Of a DNA stretch of 64,000 nucleotides, positions 33,717 through 42,511 are shown in pieces (position 1 is the stretch's first letter; every line of letters begins with the position of its first letter). Both the position numbers and the translations under genes were made by a program. The notes under the pieces were generated by a model that saw nothing but the letters and a program-made list of their open reading frames with translations, did not search any database and had not been told where the DNA came from. The DNA is from Rhodobacter calidifons (GTDB taxonomy: Bacteria > Pseudomonadota > Alphaproteobacteria > Rhodobacterales > Rhodobacteraceae): NCBI RefSeq assembly GCF_011174775.1, contig NZ_JAANHS010000005.1, positions 62,001-126,000 of the forward strand, read 5' to 3'.

Positions 33717-34652
33717 ATGTGGAACCCGCTTCTCGACCCCTCGATCCCGATCGGCACCCAGGTCGACCAGATCGAGACCGTGATCGTCCCCCGCGCCCGC
33801 GACCTCGGCGGCTTCGAGGTCCGCCGCGCCCTTCCCTCCGCCCAGCGGCAGATGGTCGGCCCTTTCATCTTCTTCGATCAGATGGGCCCGGCCGAGTTCC
33901 TGACCGGGCAGGGCATCGACGTCCGCCCCCACCCCCACATCGGGCTCGGGACGGTCACCTACCTGATGAAAGGCCGCCTCCACCACCGCGATTCCTTGGG
34001 CACCGACGCCTGGATCGAACCGGGAGCGGTCAACTGGATGCTGGCGGGGCAGGGGATCACCCATTCCGAACGGACCGACGGCGCGGCCCGCAAGGCCCCC
34101 CTCTCGATGTTCGGCCTCCAGACCTGGCTCGCCCTGCCGAAGGATCGCGAAGAGGACGCCGCCGGGTTCGCCCACCTCGGGCGCGACCAGCTTCCCGAAC
34201 TCGAAGGCGAGGGCAAACAGGTCCGCCTCATCCTCGGCCATGCCTGGGGGGAGACCGTCCCCCTCCGGATGCCCTCCGAGGTCTTCTACGCCGACGCCCT
34301 CCTCCAGCCAGGCGCTTCCATCCCCCTCCCCGACGACCAAGAGGACCGGGGGGTCTATGTCCTGCAAGGTGAGGTCACCTGCGCCGGGCAGACCTTCGAG
34401 GCGGGCCGGATGCTGGTCTTCCGCCCCGGCGACCGGGTCTCGGTCCAGGCCGGCCCGCAGGGTGCCCGGGTGATGCTTTTGGGCGGGGCCACGATGGACG
34501 GTCCCCGCTTCATCTGGTGGAACTTCGTCGCCTCCTCCCGCGAGAAGATCGAGGCGGCCAAGGAGGCCTGGCGGGCGGGCGACTGGATGCACGGCCGCTT
34601 CTCGCTGCCACCGGGGGATGACAGGGAATTCATCCCCGCCCCGGAAAGGTAG
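33717..34652 (+). CDS. Pirin family protein
   Basis: The 311-aa bicupin protein has the Fe-binding N-terminal cupin with HPHIGLGTVTYLMKG and HSE (in QGITHSERTDG). Bacterial pirins include quercetin 2,3-dioxygenases and regulators of pyruvate dehydrogenase or redox sensors. AAAGGAGA lies before ATG 33717, which decides the start, although the frame is open upstream. It is followed by tRNA-Asp. Function beyond the family is not assigned. Confidence 0.9.
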   Translation: MWNPLLDPSIPIGTQVDQIETVIVPRARDLGGFEVRRALPSAQRQMVGPFIFFDQMGPAEFLTGQGIDVRPHPHIGLGTVTYLMKGRLHHRDSLGTDAWIEPGAVNWMLAGQGITHSERTDGAARKAPLSMFGLQTWLALPKDREEDAAGFAHLGRDQLPELEGEGKQVRLILGHAWGETVPLRMPSEVFYADALLQPGASIPLPDDQEDRGVYVLQGEVTCAGQTFEAGRMLVFRPGDRVSVQAGPQGARVMLLGGATMDGPRFIWWNFVASSREKIEAAKEAWRAGDWMHGRFSLPPGDDREFIPAPER

Positions 34653-34723
34653 GAATGGCCGCTGAAAAACCTGTGCCACCCCATTGACGCCCCCGGGGGA
34701 AGCGTCTATCCCGCCTGCCACGC

Positions 34724-34800
34724 GCGGTGGTAGCTCAGTTGGTTAGAGTACCGGCCTGTCACGCCGGGGGTCGCGGGTTCGAGCCCCGTCCACCGCGCCA
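34724..34800 (+). tRNA. tRNA-Asp (GTC), first copy
   Basis: A 77-base cloverleaf including the encoded CCA: acceptor arms GCGGTGG (34724-34730) and CCACCGC (34790-34796), discriminator G, CCA 34798-34800. The anticodon stem CCGGC/GCCGG encloses loop CTGTCAC with anticodon GTC at 34758-34760. The TPsiC loop GGTTCGAGCC is intact. It is identical to the copy at 35059-35135. Confidence 0.97.
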
Positions 34801-34859
34801 GCCTTTCCCGTCACAAGCCCATAAGGGCGGCCACGCGTGGGCAGCCTTTATAACACAAT

Positions 34860-34875
34860 GAAATCAATGGGTTGC
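34860..34875. repeat. Right arm of the 16-bp inverted repeat, between the tRNA-Asp genes
   Basis: The exact reverse complement of 33574-33589, in a locally AT-rich patch (about 34848-34870) between two identical tRNA genes. This setting is typical of integration scars, but no integrase remains. Confidence 0.45.
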
Positions 34876-35058
34876 TTGCGGGCGTCAACCATCGGTCAAC
34901 GATGTTTCGGGTCATTTCCGCAGCATTCGCCGACGCAGGGGCAGGGCGTCCTTGGGCAGGTGGGGCGACTGCATCGCGGCTGAGGGCAGCTGCACCGGAT
35001 CCTGCCGCTTTTCCCGCTTGACGCCCCCCGACCAACCCCTTATCTGGCCCCTCAGCGC

Positions 35059-35135
35059 GCGGTGGTAGCTCAGTTGGTTAGAGTACCGGCCTGTCACGCC
35101 GGGGGTCGCGGGTTCGAGCCCCGTCCACCGCGCCA
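35059..35135 (+). tRNA. tRNA-Asp (GTC), second copy
   Basis: Base-for-base identical to the tRNA at 34724-34800, with encoded CCA at 35133-35135 and a run of T (GTTTTTTCTT) directly after, which may end transcription. The two copies are 258 bases apart; the spacer holds no convincing gene. Confidence 0.97.
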
Positions 35136-35238
35136 GTTTTTTCTTCCGAAGGGCATGTCTATTGGCCTCGTCAGACGGGCGGGTCAGGGATGTCGGTCAG
35201 CCCGTCAGACCAGACAGCCGAACCGCGTCGAGGCAACG

Positions 35239-35364
35239 ATGCTGAACCAGGGCGGCGGTAGAGACTGGGAGGATTGCGCAATCCTGACCCCGGCCGAGGA
35301 CGGAACGACGCTGCGGTTCGACCATCCCGACGGGACCTCGGTGGTTCGGAGCCGCTGCCCGTGA
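35239..35364 (+). CDS. Possible 41-aa small protein
   Basis: A short frame starts at ATG 35239, with GAGG about 6 bases upstream, and ends at 35364. The peptide is acidic to neutral (DWEDCAILTPAEDGTTLRFD, ending RSRCP) with two Cys and no membrane segment. It sits alone between tRNA-Asp and the 73-aa membrane protein. The composition looks protein-like, but no family is recognised and the length makes chance plausible. Confidence 0.33.
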   Translation: MLNQGGGRDWEDCAILTPAEDGTTLRFDHPDGTSVVRSRCP

Positions 35365-35444
35365 TCGCCTGCGGCATCGGCAAGGCTTGACCTTGCGCAT
35401 GGGGCGGATCAAGCCTTCGCGCGACGTTCAACCGGAGCTGACGG

Positions 35445-35666
35445 ATGCACTTTCTGGACAAGCTGCCCCTGTCGGTTCTGGTGATCGCCGCGCTGACGCT
35501 GGGCCTGGCGCCGTTCTTCCCCGAGCCGCATATCTGGGAAAAGCTGAAGATGCTGGTCGCCGGGCAACTGGTGAAGCCGGTGGACATCTTCGATCTGGCG
35601 ATGCACGCGGCACCCTGGGTTCTGCTGGCGGCCAAGCTGGCGCGGATGGCGGTGGCGCGGGGGTAG
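35445..35666 (+). CDS. Small two-helix membrane protein (73 aa)
   Basis: The protein has two hydrophobic segments: residues 8-27 (LPLSVLVIAALTLGLAPF) and 51-69 (AMHAAPWVLLAAKLARM). A conserved-looking linker with EPHIWEKLKMLVAGQL and KPVDIFDL joins them. I recall similar short proteins in Rhodobacteraceae, sometimes labelled as RND-associated, but no function is established. CGGAG lies upstream of the ATG. A strong hairpin follows the stop, shared with the convergent GNAT gene. Confidence 0.68.
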   Translation: MHFLDKLPLSVLVIAALTLGLAPFFPEPHIWEKLKMLVAGQLVKPVDIFDLAMHAAPWVLLAAKLARMAVARG

Positions 35667-35670
35667 CGGA

Positions 35671-35688
35671 GTCGGGGCAAGCCCCGAC
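35671..35688. terminator. Bidirectional hairpin between convergent genes
   Basis: Perfect 8-bp arms GTCGGGGC (35671-35678) and GCCCCGAC (35681-35688) around AA lie between the stops at 35666 and 35689. They fill almost the whole gap and could end both transcripts, despite lacking a T run. Confidence 0.6.
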
Positions 35689-36129
35689 CTACAGCGTCAT
35701 GCGATAGCGGATGTGGCCGTCGTTGTCGCAGAACCGGTCATACAGGCGGCGGGCGGTGGTGTTGGTGATCTCGGTCAGCCAGTAGAGCCGCCGCCAGCCG
35801 TTCGCGCGGGCGATGGCGATCAGGTCCTCGATCAGCGCGCGGCCCAGGCCCTGGCCGCGGGCTTCGGGGGCGACGAAAAGATCCTCCAGATAGCCGTCAT
35901 CGCCCATCACCCAGGTCGAGGGGTGGTGCTGGTGGATCGCAAAGCCCTGCGGCACCCCGTCCAGCACGGCCAGACGGACGGTCAGAGGGCAGGCGGGGTC
36001 CATCAGGCGGGTCCAGGTGAAGGCGGTGACTTCAGGCGGCAGGGCCATGCCGTAGCCGTCGCAGAACCCTTGCCAGAGCCGCAGGAAATCCGTTTCGTCC
36101 GAGGAGGTTGCATTGCGCAGTTCAAGCAT
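35689..36129 (-). CDS. GNAT family N-acetyltransferase
   Basis: The 146-aa protein has the acetyl-CoA pyrophosphate-binding loop ARGQGLGRALIEDLI (motif A, about 88-102) preceded by strand DGYLEDLFVAP, and motif B near WRRLYWLTEITNTTARRLYD. It transfers an acetyl group to an unknown amine. The gene starts 13 bases after the stop of the M20 peptidase gene, so the two form an operon. Confidence 0.87.
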   Translation of the reverse strand: MLELRNATSSDETDFLRLWQGFCDGYGMALPPEVTAFTWTRLMDPACPLTVRLAVLDGVPQGFAIHQHHPSTWVMGDDGYLEDLFVAPEARGQGLGRALIEDLIAIARANGWRRLYWLTEITNTTARRLYDRFCDNDGHIRYRMTL

Positions 36130-36142
36130 CTTGCGAAGCCGG

Positions 36143-37526
36143 TCACGCGATGCGCGCCAGAATGCGCGCCCAGGAGCGGATGCCCTTGTGGAAGGATTCC
36201 AGGTCGTATTTCTCGTTCGGGGAATGGATCTGGTCGTCGTCGCGGCCGAAGCCGATCAGCATCGCGTCCATGCCGAGGATCGACTTGAAGTAGCCCGCCA
36301 CGGGGATCGACCCGCCCGCCCCCACGAAGGCGGCGGGGCGGCCCCATTCCTCGGTCAGCGCCTGGCGGGCGGCCTCGAAGGCGGGGTCGGAGATTTCCAT
36401 CACCGAAGCCGGGGCGCCGTCGCTGCCGCCGTGCCAGATGATCTTGCAATCGGCGGGCATCCGGGCCTCGGCCCAGGCCTTGAAGGCGGCGATGATCTTG
36501 TCGGGGTCCTGGCGCGAGACAAGGCGGAACGAGACCTTGGCATGGGCTTCGGCCGGCAGCACGGTCTTGAACCCGGCGCCGGTGTAGCCGCCCCACATGC
36601 CGTTCACCTCGGCGGTCGGGCGCGACCAGATCTTCTCCAAAGGCGTGCGGTCCTGTTCCCCGGCAGGGACCGACAGGCCCACGTCGGCAAGGTAGCGGGC
36701 ATGGTCGAAGGCCAGCGCCTGCCATTGCTGGCGAAGCGTATCGGGCAGTTCGTCCACATCGTCGTAGAAGCCCGGCACCTGCACCCGGCCCTGCGAATCG
36801 TGCAGGTCCGCCAGAAGGCGCGCCATGAGGTGCAAGGGGTTCTGCGCCAGCCCGCCATACATGCCGGAATGCAGGTCGCGGCTGGCGGCGCGGATGGTGA
36901 ATTCCGCCTTGCAAAGCCCGCGCAGCATGGTGGTGATGGCTGGCGTCGCGCCCTCGAACAGCCCGGTGTCGCAGATCAGCGCGAGGTCGCAGGACAGTTC
37001 GTCCCGGTGCGCTTCAAGGAAGGGGATCAGCGAGGGGGAACCCGACTCCTCCTCGCCCTCGAGGAAGATCGTGAGCTTGCCGGGCAGGGTGCCGTGGACG
37101 TCCTTCCAGGCCCGGCAGGCCTCGATGAAGGTCATGAGCTGGCCCTTGTCGTCCGAGGCGCCGCGCGCGCGGATGACGCGGCCCCTGGGGGTGTCCTGCA
37201 CCTCGGGGTCGAAGGGCGGTCGGTCCCAAAGTTCAATCGGATCAACGGGTTGCACGTCATAGTGACCGTAGAACAACAGATGCCTGCGCGCCCTCTCCGC
37301 CATGGGCCACGACCATCGGATGCCCCGGGGTCCGCGCCGCGCGGGCGTCGAAACCCAGCGCGGCAAGGTCGGCGGCGATCAGCTCGGCCGCGCGGGCGCA
37401 ATCGGCCTTGTAGGCGGGGTCGGTCGAGATCGAGGGGATGCGCAGCAGGTCCATCAGCCGGTCCAGCGACTGCGGCAGGGTTTCGTCGATGCGGGCAAGG
37501 ACGGCGTCCAGCGACGGGGGGGGCAT
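36143..37526 (-). pseudogene. M20 family dipeptidase, frameshifted near the N-terminus
   Basis: A cytosolic two-zinc peptidase of the M20/ArgE family. The N-terminal frame begins at ATG 37526 with GGAGA upstream (MPPPSLDAVLARIDETLPQS) and runs to MVVAHGG. The family sequence then continues in the next frame as RRHLLFYGHYDVQPVDP, with zinc ligands in GHYD, GASDDKGQL and EGEEESGSPS. The break lies at about 37280-37300, and no in-frame start downstream would restore the first domain. Removing or adding one base joins the halves into a normal-length protein of about 460 aa. It may be real inactivation or a base-calling error. Confidence 0.8.
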
Positions 37527-37649
37527 GGCGGTCTCCGGAATTTGATCGCGACGCAGCCTAGCAGGCGGCTTGGCACTGTCCAGAGCGCGCGGGCTGCGGT
37601 AAGGAAGGCTGTCGGGGCGACAATTCGTCGGATTGGCAGGCCCCGTTGC

Positions 37650-37663
37650 TTGACCGAAATCAA
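37650..37663. promoter_or_regulatory. FnrL/FNR-type box upstream of hemA
   Basis: TTGACCGAAATCAA matches the FNR consensus TTGAT-N4-ATCAA with one mismatch. It lies 52 bases before the hemA ATG. FnrL control of hemA is established in Rhodobacter sphaeroides, so oxygen-dependent regulation of heme synthesis is likely here. Confidence 0.7.
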
Positions 37664-37714
37664 GGCAGCCAGGCGGAGGTTCGTCCAGAACCTGCGCAAA
37701 AGGAACCGGGACGC

Positions 37715-38947
37715 ATGACCAGATACGACGACGACATCGACGCCAGCCTGCAACGCCTGCACGACGAGGGGCGCTATCGCACCTTCATCGACATCGCCCG
37801 GGAACGGGGGCAGTTTCCGCATGCGGTCTGGACCCGGCCCGACGGGACGACGAAGGCGATCACCGTCTGGTGCGGCAACGACTATCTGGGCATGGGTCAG
37901 CACCCCGAGGTGCTGGGCGCGATGCATGCGGCGCTGGACGCGACCGGCGCAGGGTCGGGGGGCACCCGGAACATCAGCGGCACCACGGTCTGGCACAAGC
38001 AGCTGGAGGCAGAGCTGGCCGATCTGCACGGGAAAGAGGCGGCGCTGGTCTTCACCAGCGCCTACATCGCAAATGACGCGACGCTGTCCACGCTGCGGAC
38101 GATCTTTCCGGGGCTGATCATCTATTCCGACGCGCTGAACCATGCCTCGATGATCGAGGGCGTCCGGCGCGGCGGGGGCGAGAAGCGCATCTTCCGCCAC
38201 AACGATGTGGCGCATCTGCGCGAACTGCTGGCGGGGGACGATCCGGCAGCGCCGAAGCTGATCGCCTTCGAATCGATCTATTCGATGGATGGGGACTTCG
38301 GCCCGATCCGGGACATCTGCGATCTGGCCGCAGAGTTCGACGCGCTGACCTATCTGGACGAGGTGCATGCCGTGGGCATGTATGGCCCGCGCGGGGCGGG
38401 GGTGGCCGAACGCGACGGACTGATGCAGCGCATCGACATCATCAACGGCACGCTGGCCAAGGCCTATGGCGTCTTCGGCGGCTATATCGCGGCCTCGGCC
38501 CGGATGGTGGATGCGGTGCGGTCCTATGCGCCGGGGTTCATCTTCACCACCAGCCTGCCGCCGGCGGTGGCGGCGGGGGCGGCGGCCTCGGTCCGGTTCC
38601 TGAAGGGTGTGGGCGGGCAGGCGCTGCGGGCGCAGCATCAGACCCAGGCCCGGATACTGAAGACCCGGCTCAAGGCGCTGGGACTGCCGCTGATCGACCA
38701 CGGCAGCCACATCGTCCCGGTCCATGTCGGCAACCCGGTGCATTGCAAGATGCTGTCGGACATGCTGCTGGAGGACCACGGGATCTATGTCCAGCCGATC
38801 AACTTCCCCACCGTGCCGCGCGGCACCGAACGGCTGCGCTTCACCCCCTCGCCGGTCCACGGTCCGGACGAGATCGACCGGCTGGTGCGCGCGATGGATG
38901 CGCTTTGGGCGCGTTGTGCGCTGAATCGCGCCGAAGCGGTCGCCTGA
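37715..38947 (+). CDS. hemA: 5-aminolevulinate synthase
   Basis: The PLP enzyme condenses glycine and succinyl-CoA to 5-aminolevulinate, the first step of the Shemin (C4) pathway to heme and related tetrapyrroles. The 410-aa protein carries the PLP lysine at about K249 ([13 protein letters not shown]), the glycine-rich [16 protein letters not shown], and [12 protein letters not shown] with the cofactor Asp. AAAGGAA lies 11 bases before ATG 37715. An FNR-type box in front suggests induction at low oxygen. It is divergent from the M20-GNAT operon. Confidence 0.96.
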   Translation: MTRYDDDIDASLQRLHDEGRYRTFIDIARERGQFPHAVWTRPDGTTKAITVWCGNDYLGMGQHPEVLGAMHAALDATGAGSGGTRNISGTTVWHKQLEAELADLHGKEAALVFTSAYIANDATLSTLRTIFPGLIIYSDALNHASMIEGVRRGGGEKRIFRHNDVAHLRELLAGDDPAAPKLIAFESIYSMDGDFGPIRDICDLAAEFDALTYLDEVHAVGMYGPRGAGVAERDGLMQRIDIINGTLAKAYGVFGGYIAASARMVDAVRSYAPGFIFTTSLPPAVAAGAAASVRFLKGVGGQALRAQHQTQARILKTRLKALGLPLIDHGSHIVPVHVGNPVHCKMLSDMLLEDHGIYVQPINFPTVPRGTERLRFTPSPVHGPDEIDRLVRAMDALWARCALNRAEAVA

Positions 38948-39067
38948 GGGGTTTGCCCGGTGGAAATGCCCTTGTCCTGTGCTACGGTTTGGCCAATAGA
39001 ACAAGGCGAGTGAGTCGCTGGGGAAGGCGACCGCGTAGAGTGGTGCACCGAAGGGGACAGGGCGCGC

Positions 39068-40291
39068 ATGATCGGTTGGAGGGCGAAACCTTCGACAACC
39101 GAAGAGGACAAGCCAAAGGGCTTTGACGACTTCGAGTTGCGTCTGGGCGACCTGATGCGCGGCGAGAGGGCCACGCTGGGCAAGTCGCTGCTTGACGTCC
39201 AGCGCGAGCTGAAGATCAAGGCCACCTACATCGCCGCCATCGAGAACGCCGACCTTTCCGCCTTCGAGACCCCAGGTTTCGTCGCGGGCTATGTCCGGTC
39301 CTATGCGCGCTATCTGTCGATGGACCCGGAATGGGCCTTCGAACGGTTCTGCGCCGAGGCCGGCTATTCTCCCTCGCACGGGTTGTCGGCCGCCGCCGCA
39401 CCGCAGCAGATCGTCAAGGCCCGGGCACGCCGCGATGTGGGCGATGCGCTGGCGGATCCGAACGCCAGCTTCATCCCGCGCGGCGAGGCCATCTGGAGCC
39501 GGATCGAACCCGGCGCCGTGGGCTCCGTCGCCGTGCTGGTCGTGCTGATCGGCGCCATCGGCTATGGCGGCTGGTCGCTGTTGCAGGAAGTGCAGCGGGT
39601 CCAGCTTGCTCCGGTGGACGAGGCGCCGACCGTGGTGGCCCAGATCGACCCGCTGTCCGATGTCGGTCCCGCCGCGACGCAGATCGTCGCCAGCCGCCCG
39701 GCCGAGCCGACCGCGCAGGCGGTGGCCAGCGTCGAAGGACAGGCCACGGCGGATGTGATGGACCGGCTCTATCGCCCGCAGGCGCTGGACGTGCCGGTGC
39801 TGACCTCGCGCGATGGTCCGATCGCCGCGATCAACCCGCGTCAGACCGGCGTCCTGGCCGAACTGGCCGAGGCCGGCAGCGTCGATGCCGCCATCGACGA
39901 GGCCCTTGGCGCCGAGGTGCAGGTGATCTCGGAGGCGAAGGAGGGGATCGAGGTGCTGGCTGTCCGTCCCTCATGGGTCCGGGTCAACGCCGCCGACGGC
40001 ACGGTGCTGTTCGAGAAGATCCTCGATGCCGGGGAACGCTATGCCGTGCCGCCCCTGGAAACCGCTCCGGTGTTCCGCACCGGCAATTCGGGGTCGATCT
40101 ACTTCGTCGTGGATGGCGTGCCCTATGGCCCGGCGGCTCCGGGGGCCAATGTGGTCAAGGACATCAAGCTGTCGCCCGAGGCGCTGACGCAGAACTATGC
40201 CCAGGCCGATCTGACCAAGGATCAGGACCTGGCCAATTTCGCCACCGCGGATGCGGCATCGCTGCTGGCGGCGCCCACGGTCAGCGAATAG
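39068..40291 (+). CDS. RodZ-like protein: cytoplasmic HTH, one membrane helix, DUF4115
   Basis: The 407-aa bitopic membrane protein has an N-terminal HTH_25 domain ([33 protein letters not shown], about 28-90), the usual MreB-binding part of RodZ. A single transmembrane helix follows (about 150-170, [17 protein letters not shown]), then a long linker and the periplasmic DUF4115 domain ([34 protein letters not shown]). It helps set cell shape with MreB. It lies 79 bases before ispG, an arrangement also found in E. coli. Confidence 0.88.
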   Translation: MIGWRAKPSTTEEDKPKGFDDFELRLGDLMRGERATLGKSLLDVQRELKIKATYIAAIENADLSAFETPGFVAGYVRSYARYLSMDPEWAFERFCAEAGYSPSHGLSAAAAPQQIVKARARRDVGDALADPNASFIPRGEAIWSRIEPGAVGSVAVLVVLIGAIGYGGWSLLQEVQRVQLAPVDEAPTVVAQIDPLSDVGPAATQIVASRPAEPTAQAVASVEGQATADVMDRLYRPQALDVPVLTSRDGPIAAINPRQTGVLAELAEAGSVDAAIDEALGAEVQVISEAKEGIEVLAVRPSWVRVNAADGTVLFEKILDAGERYAVPPLETAPVFRTGNSGSIYFVVDGVPYGPAAPGANVVKDIKLSPEALTQNYAQADLTKDQDLANFATADAASLLAAPTVSE

Positions 40292-40370
40292 GACTTCGGC
40301 CTCTTCCGCCCATTGCCGCAGGCCGCCGCGCGGCTTATGCTGCGCGCGCACTGCTAGGGAAGCCCGACCC

Positions 40371-41495
40371 ATGACCCACAACCCCGTCCGCCCCTGGCGC
40401 AACATTGCGCGACGGGTGTCGCGGCAGATCCGCGTGGGCAAGGTGCTGGTGGGCGGCGATGCGCCGATCTCGGTCCAGACGATGACCAACACGCTGACGA
40501 CCGACGTCGCGGCCACCATCGCGCAGATCCAGCGCTGTGCCGTGGCGGGGGCGGACATCGTTCGGGTCTCGACCCCCGATGAGGCCTCGACCAAGGCGCT
40601 GAAGGAGATCGTGGCCGAAAGCCCGGTGCCCATCGTCGCGGACATCCATTTCCACTATCGCCGGGCCATCGAGGCGGCCGAGGCGGGCGCGGCCTGCCTG
40701 CGGATCAACCCCGGCAACATCGGCGACGCGTCGCGGGTGGCCGAGGTGGTGCGGGCGGCCAAGGATCACGGGTGCAGCATCCGCATCGGGGTGAACGCGG
40801 GGAGCCTGGAAAAGCACCTGCTGGAAAAATACGGCGAGCCCTGTCCCGAAGCGATGGTGGAATCGGGCCTCGATCACATCAAGCTGTTGCAGGACAACGA
40901 TTTCCACGAATTCAAGATCAGCGTGAAGGCGTCGGACGTGTTCCTTGCGGCCGCAGCCTATCAGCAGCTGGCGGACGCCACCGACGCGCCGATCCATCTG
41001 GGGATCACCGAGGCCGGGGGACTGGTCAGCGGCACGGTGAAATCGGCCATCGGACTGGGCAACCTGTTGTGGATGGGGATCGGCGACACCATACGCGTCA
41101 GCCTCTCGGCGGATCCGGTGGAAGAGGTGAAGGTCGGCTTCGAGATCCTGAAGTCGCTGGGTCTGCGCCACCGGGGGGTGACGATCATCTCCTGCCCCTC
41201 CTGCGCGCGGCAGGGGTTCGATGTCATCAGGACCGTCGCGGTGCTGGAGGAACGGCTGGCCCATATCACGACCTCGATGAGCCTGTCGATCATCGGCTGC
41301 GTGGTGAACGGCCCGGGCGAGGCGCTGATGACCGACATCGGCTTCACCGGCGGGGGCGCGGGCAAGGGGATGGTCTATCTGGCCGGCAAGCAGGACCACA
41401 CCCTGTCGAACGACCGGATGATCGACCATATCGTGGAACTGGTCGAGAAGAAGGCTGCCGAGATCGAGGCGGCCGCGAAGCTGGCGGCAGAGTAG
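40371..41495 (+). CDS. ispG: 4-hydroxy-3-methylbut-2-enyl-diphosphate synthase (flavodoxin)
   Basis: This [4Fe-4S] enzyme of the MEP isoprenoid pathway reduces methylerythritol cyclodiphosphate to HMBPP. The 374-aa protein has the N-terminal TIM-barrel start ([20 protein letters not shown]) and the C-terminal cluster-binding part with [12 protein letters not shown] and [11 protein letters not shown]. The length matches the short bacterial (two-domain) type. ATG 40371 gives the usual N-terminus [17 protein letters not shown]. It follows the rodZ-like gene. Confidence 0.96.
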   Translation: MTHNPVRPWRNIARRVSRQIRVGKVLVGGDAPISVQTMTNTLTTDVAATIAQIQRCAVAGADIVRVSTPDEASTKALKEIVAESPVPIVADIHFHYRRAIEAAEAGAACLRINPGNIGDASRVAEVVRAAKDHGCSIRIGVNAGSLEKHLLEKYGEPCPEAMVESGLDHIKLLQDNDFHEFKISVKASDVFLAAAAYQQLADATDAPIHLGITEAGGLVSGTVKSAIGLGNLLWMGIGDTIRVSLSADPVEEVKVGFEILKSLGLRHRGVTIISCPSCARQGFDVIRTVAVLEERLAHITTSMSLSIIGCVVNGPGEALMTDIGFTGGGAGKGMVYLAGKQDHTLSNDRMIDHIVELVEKKAAEIEAAAKLAAE

Positions 41496-41500
41496 TCCCG

Positions 41501-41535
41501 CCTCCCCCTGCGGCTTCGCCTTCTCGTCAGTGCGC
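41501..41535. repeat. Second copy of the intergenic repeat seen at 33451
   Basis: It matches 33451-33485 in 29 of 35 positions and lies just after the ispG stop, in the 75-base gap before the convergent DsbA-like gene. Too short to classify. Confidence 0.35.
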
Positions 41536-41570
41536 GGGCGAGGAGGAACGCATGTTCCGAGATTTCACAG

Positions 41571-42326
41571 CTAGCCGTCGGTTCGGGCGTCGGCCACGAA
41601 ATCCTGCATGACCTCAAGCGGCGCATAGCCGCGCATCACCATGTCCTTCAATACGAAGGCCGGCGTGCCGGAGATCTGCATCTTGTCGGCCAGCGCGTGG
41701 TTGTCGCGGATCACCTGCATCACCTCGGGCGCCTGCATCCGGTCGAGAATCGGCTGCGCCGCAAGGCCAAGGTCACCCGCCAGCCGGCCCAGCGTTTCCG
41801 GGTTCGGCTCGCCCCGCAGCCGTATCAGCGCGTCATGCGCCTTCGCATAGGCCGCGTCGCCGTGCAGCTGGCGCACCGCGATGGCGAACTGCGCCGACAT
41901 GAGCGATGCCTCGCCCAGGATCGGGAATTCCTTGACCACAAAGCGGATGTTGCCGTCGGTCCGGATCAGTTTCTCGACCTCGTCATAGGCCTTGCGGCAA
42001 TAGCCGCAGCGGTAGTCCATGAACTCGACAAGGGTGATGTCGCCTTCCGGGTTGCCGCCGACCCAGTCGTTGGCATTGCGGAAGATCTCGTCGTGCAGCG
42101 AGGCGACCGTCTGCACGTCGCGCAGCGCATCGGCCGCTTCCTGACGCGACTGCAACACGTCCATCGCCTCGATCAGCAGCTCGGGGTTTTCCAGCAGATA
42201 GGCCCGGACTTCGGCGCGGAAGGCGGCGCGTTCGGCATCCGTCATGGTGGAGGGGGCGGCCGGGGTCTCGGCCAGCGCGGGCAGGCTGGCAAGGCCGACG
42301 ATCAGGCCAATGGCGAGGCGGGTCAT
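41571..42326 (-). CDS. DsbA-like periplasmic thiol-disulfide oxidoreductase
   Basis: The 251-aa exported protein has a signal peptide (MTRLAIGLIVGLASLPALA) and a helical N-terminal extension. The thioredoxin fold carries the active site C107-G-Y-C110 (DYRCGYCRKAYDE) and the cis-Pro loop SGTPAFVL. The group resembles BdbD/ScsC-type proteins that oxidise or isomerise disulfides. AGGAGA precedes ATG 42326, which decides this start over an upstream in-frame Met. It is convergent with ispG and divergent from amiC. Confidence 0.9.
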   Translation of the reverse strand: MTRLAIGLIVGLASLPALAETPAAPSTMTDAERAAFRAEVRAYLLENPELLIEAMDVLQSRQEAADALRDVQTVASLHDEIFRNANDWVGGNPEGDITLVEFMDYRCGYCRKAYDEVEKLIRTDGNIRFVVKEFPILGEASLMSAQFAIAVRQLHGDAAYAKAHDALIRLRGEPNPETLGRLAGDLGLAAQPILDRMQAPEVMQVIRDNHALADKMQISGTPAFVLKDMVMRGYAPLEVMQDFVADARTDG

Positions 42327-42511
42327 GGGGTCTCCTGCGATGGCCGGATGCGGCGGCAGGGAGGATAGGGGCGGGCCCTGGCCGAAGCAAGCCACTCGCC
42401 GCATTGTGATCCCCGTGATCCCCCTAACCGTTGTGATCCGGGGGCCACGCCGGCTCGCGCAGCCGTGCGGGTGGAATTTACTTCCCCCGTCCAGGCGGGG
42501 ATAAATCCGGC

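Noticed and set aside
34811-35035. A minus-strand frame between the two tRNA-Asp genes
   Set aside because: No ribosome binding site, no family, and it crosses the inverted-repeat arm; treated as non-coding.
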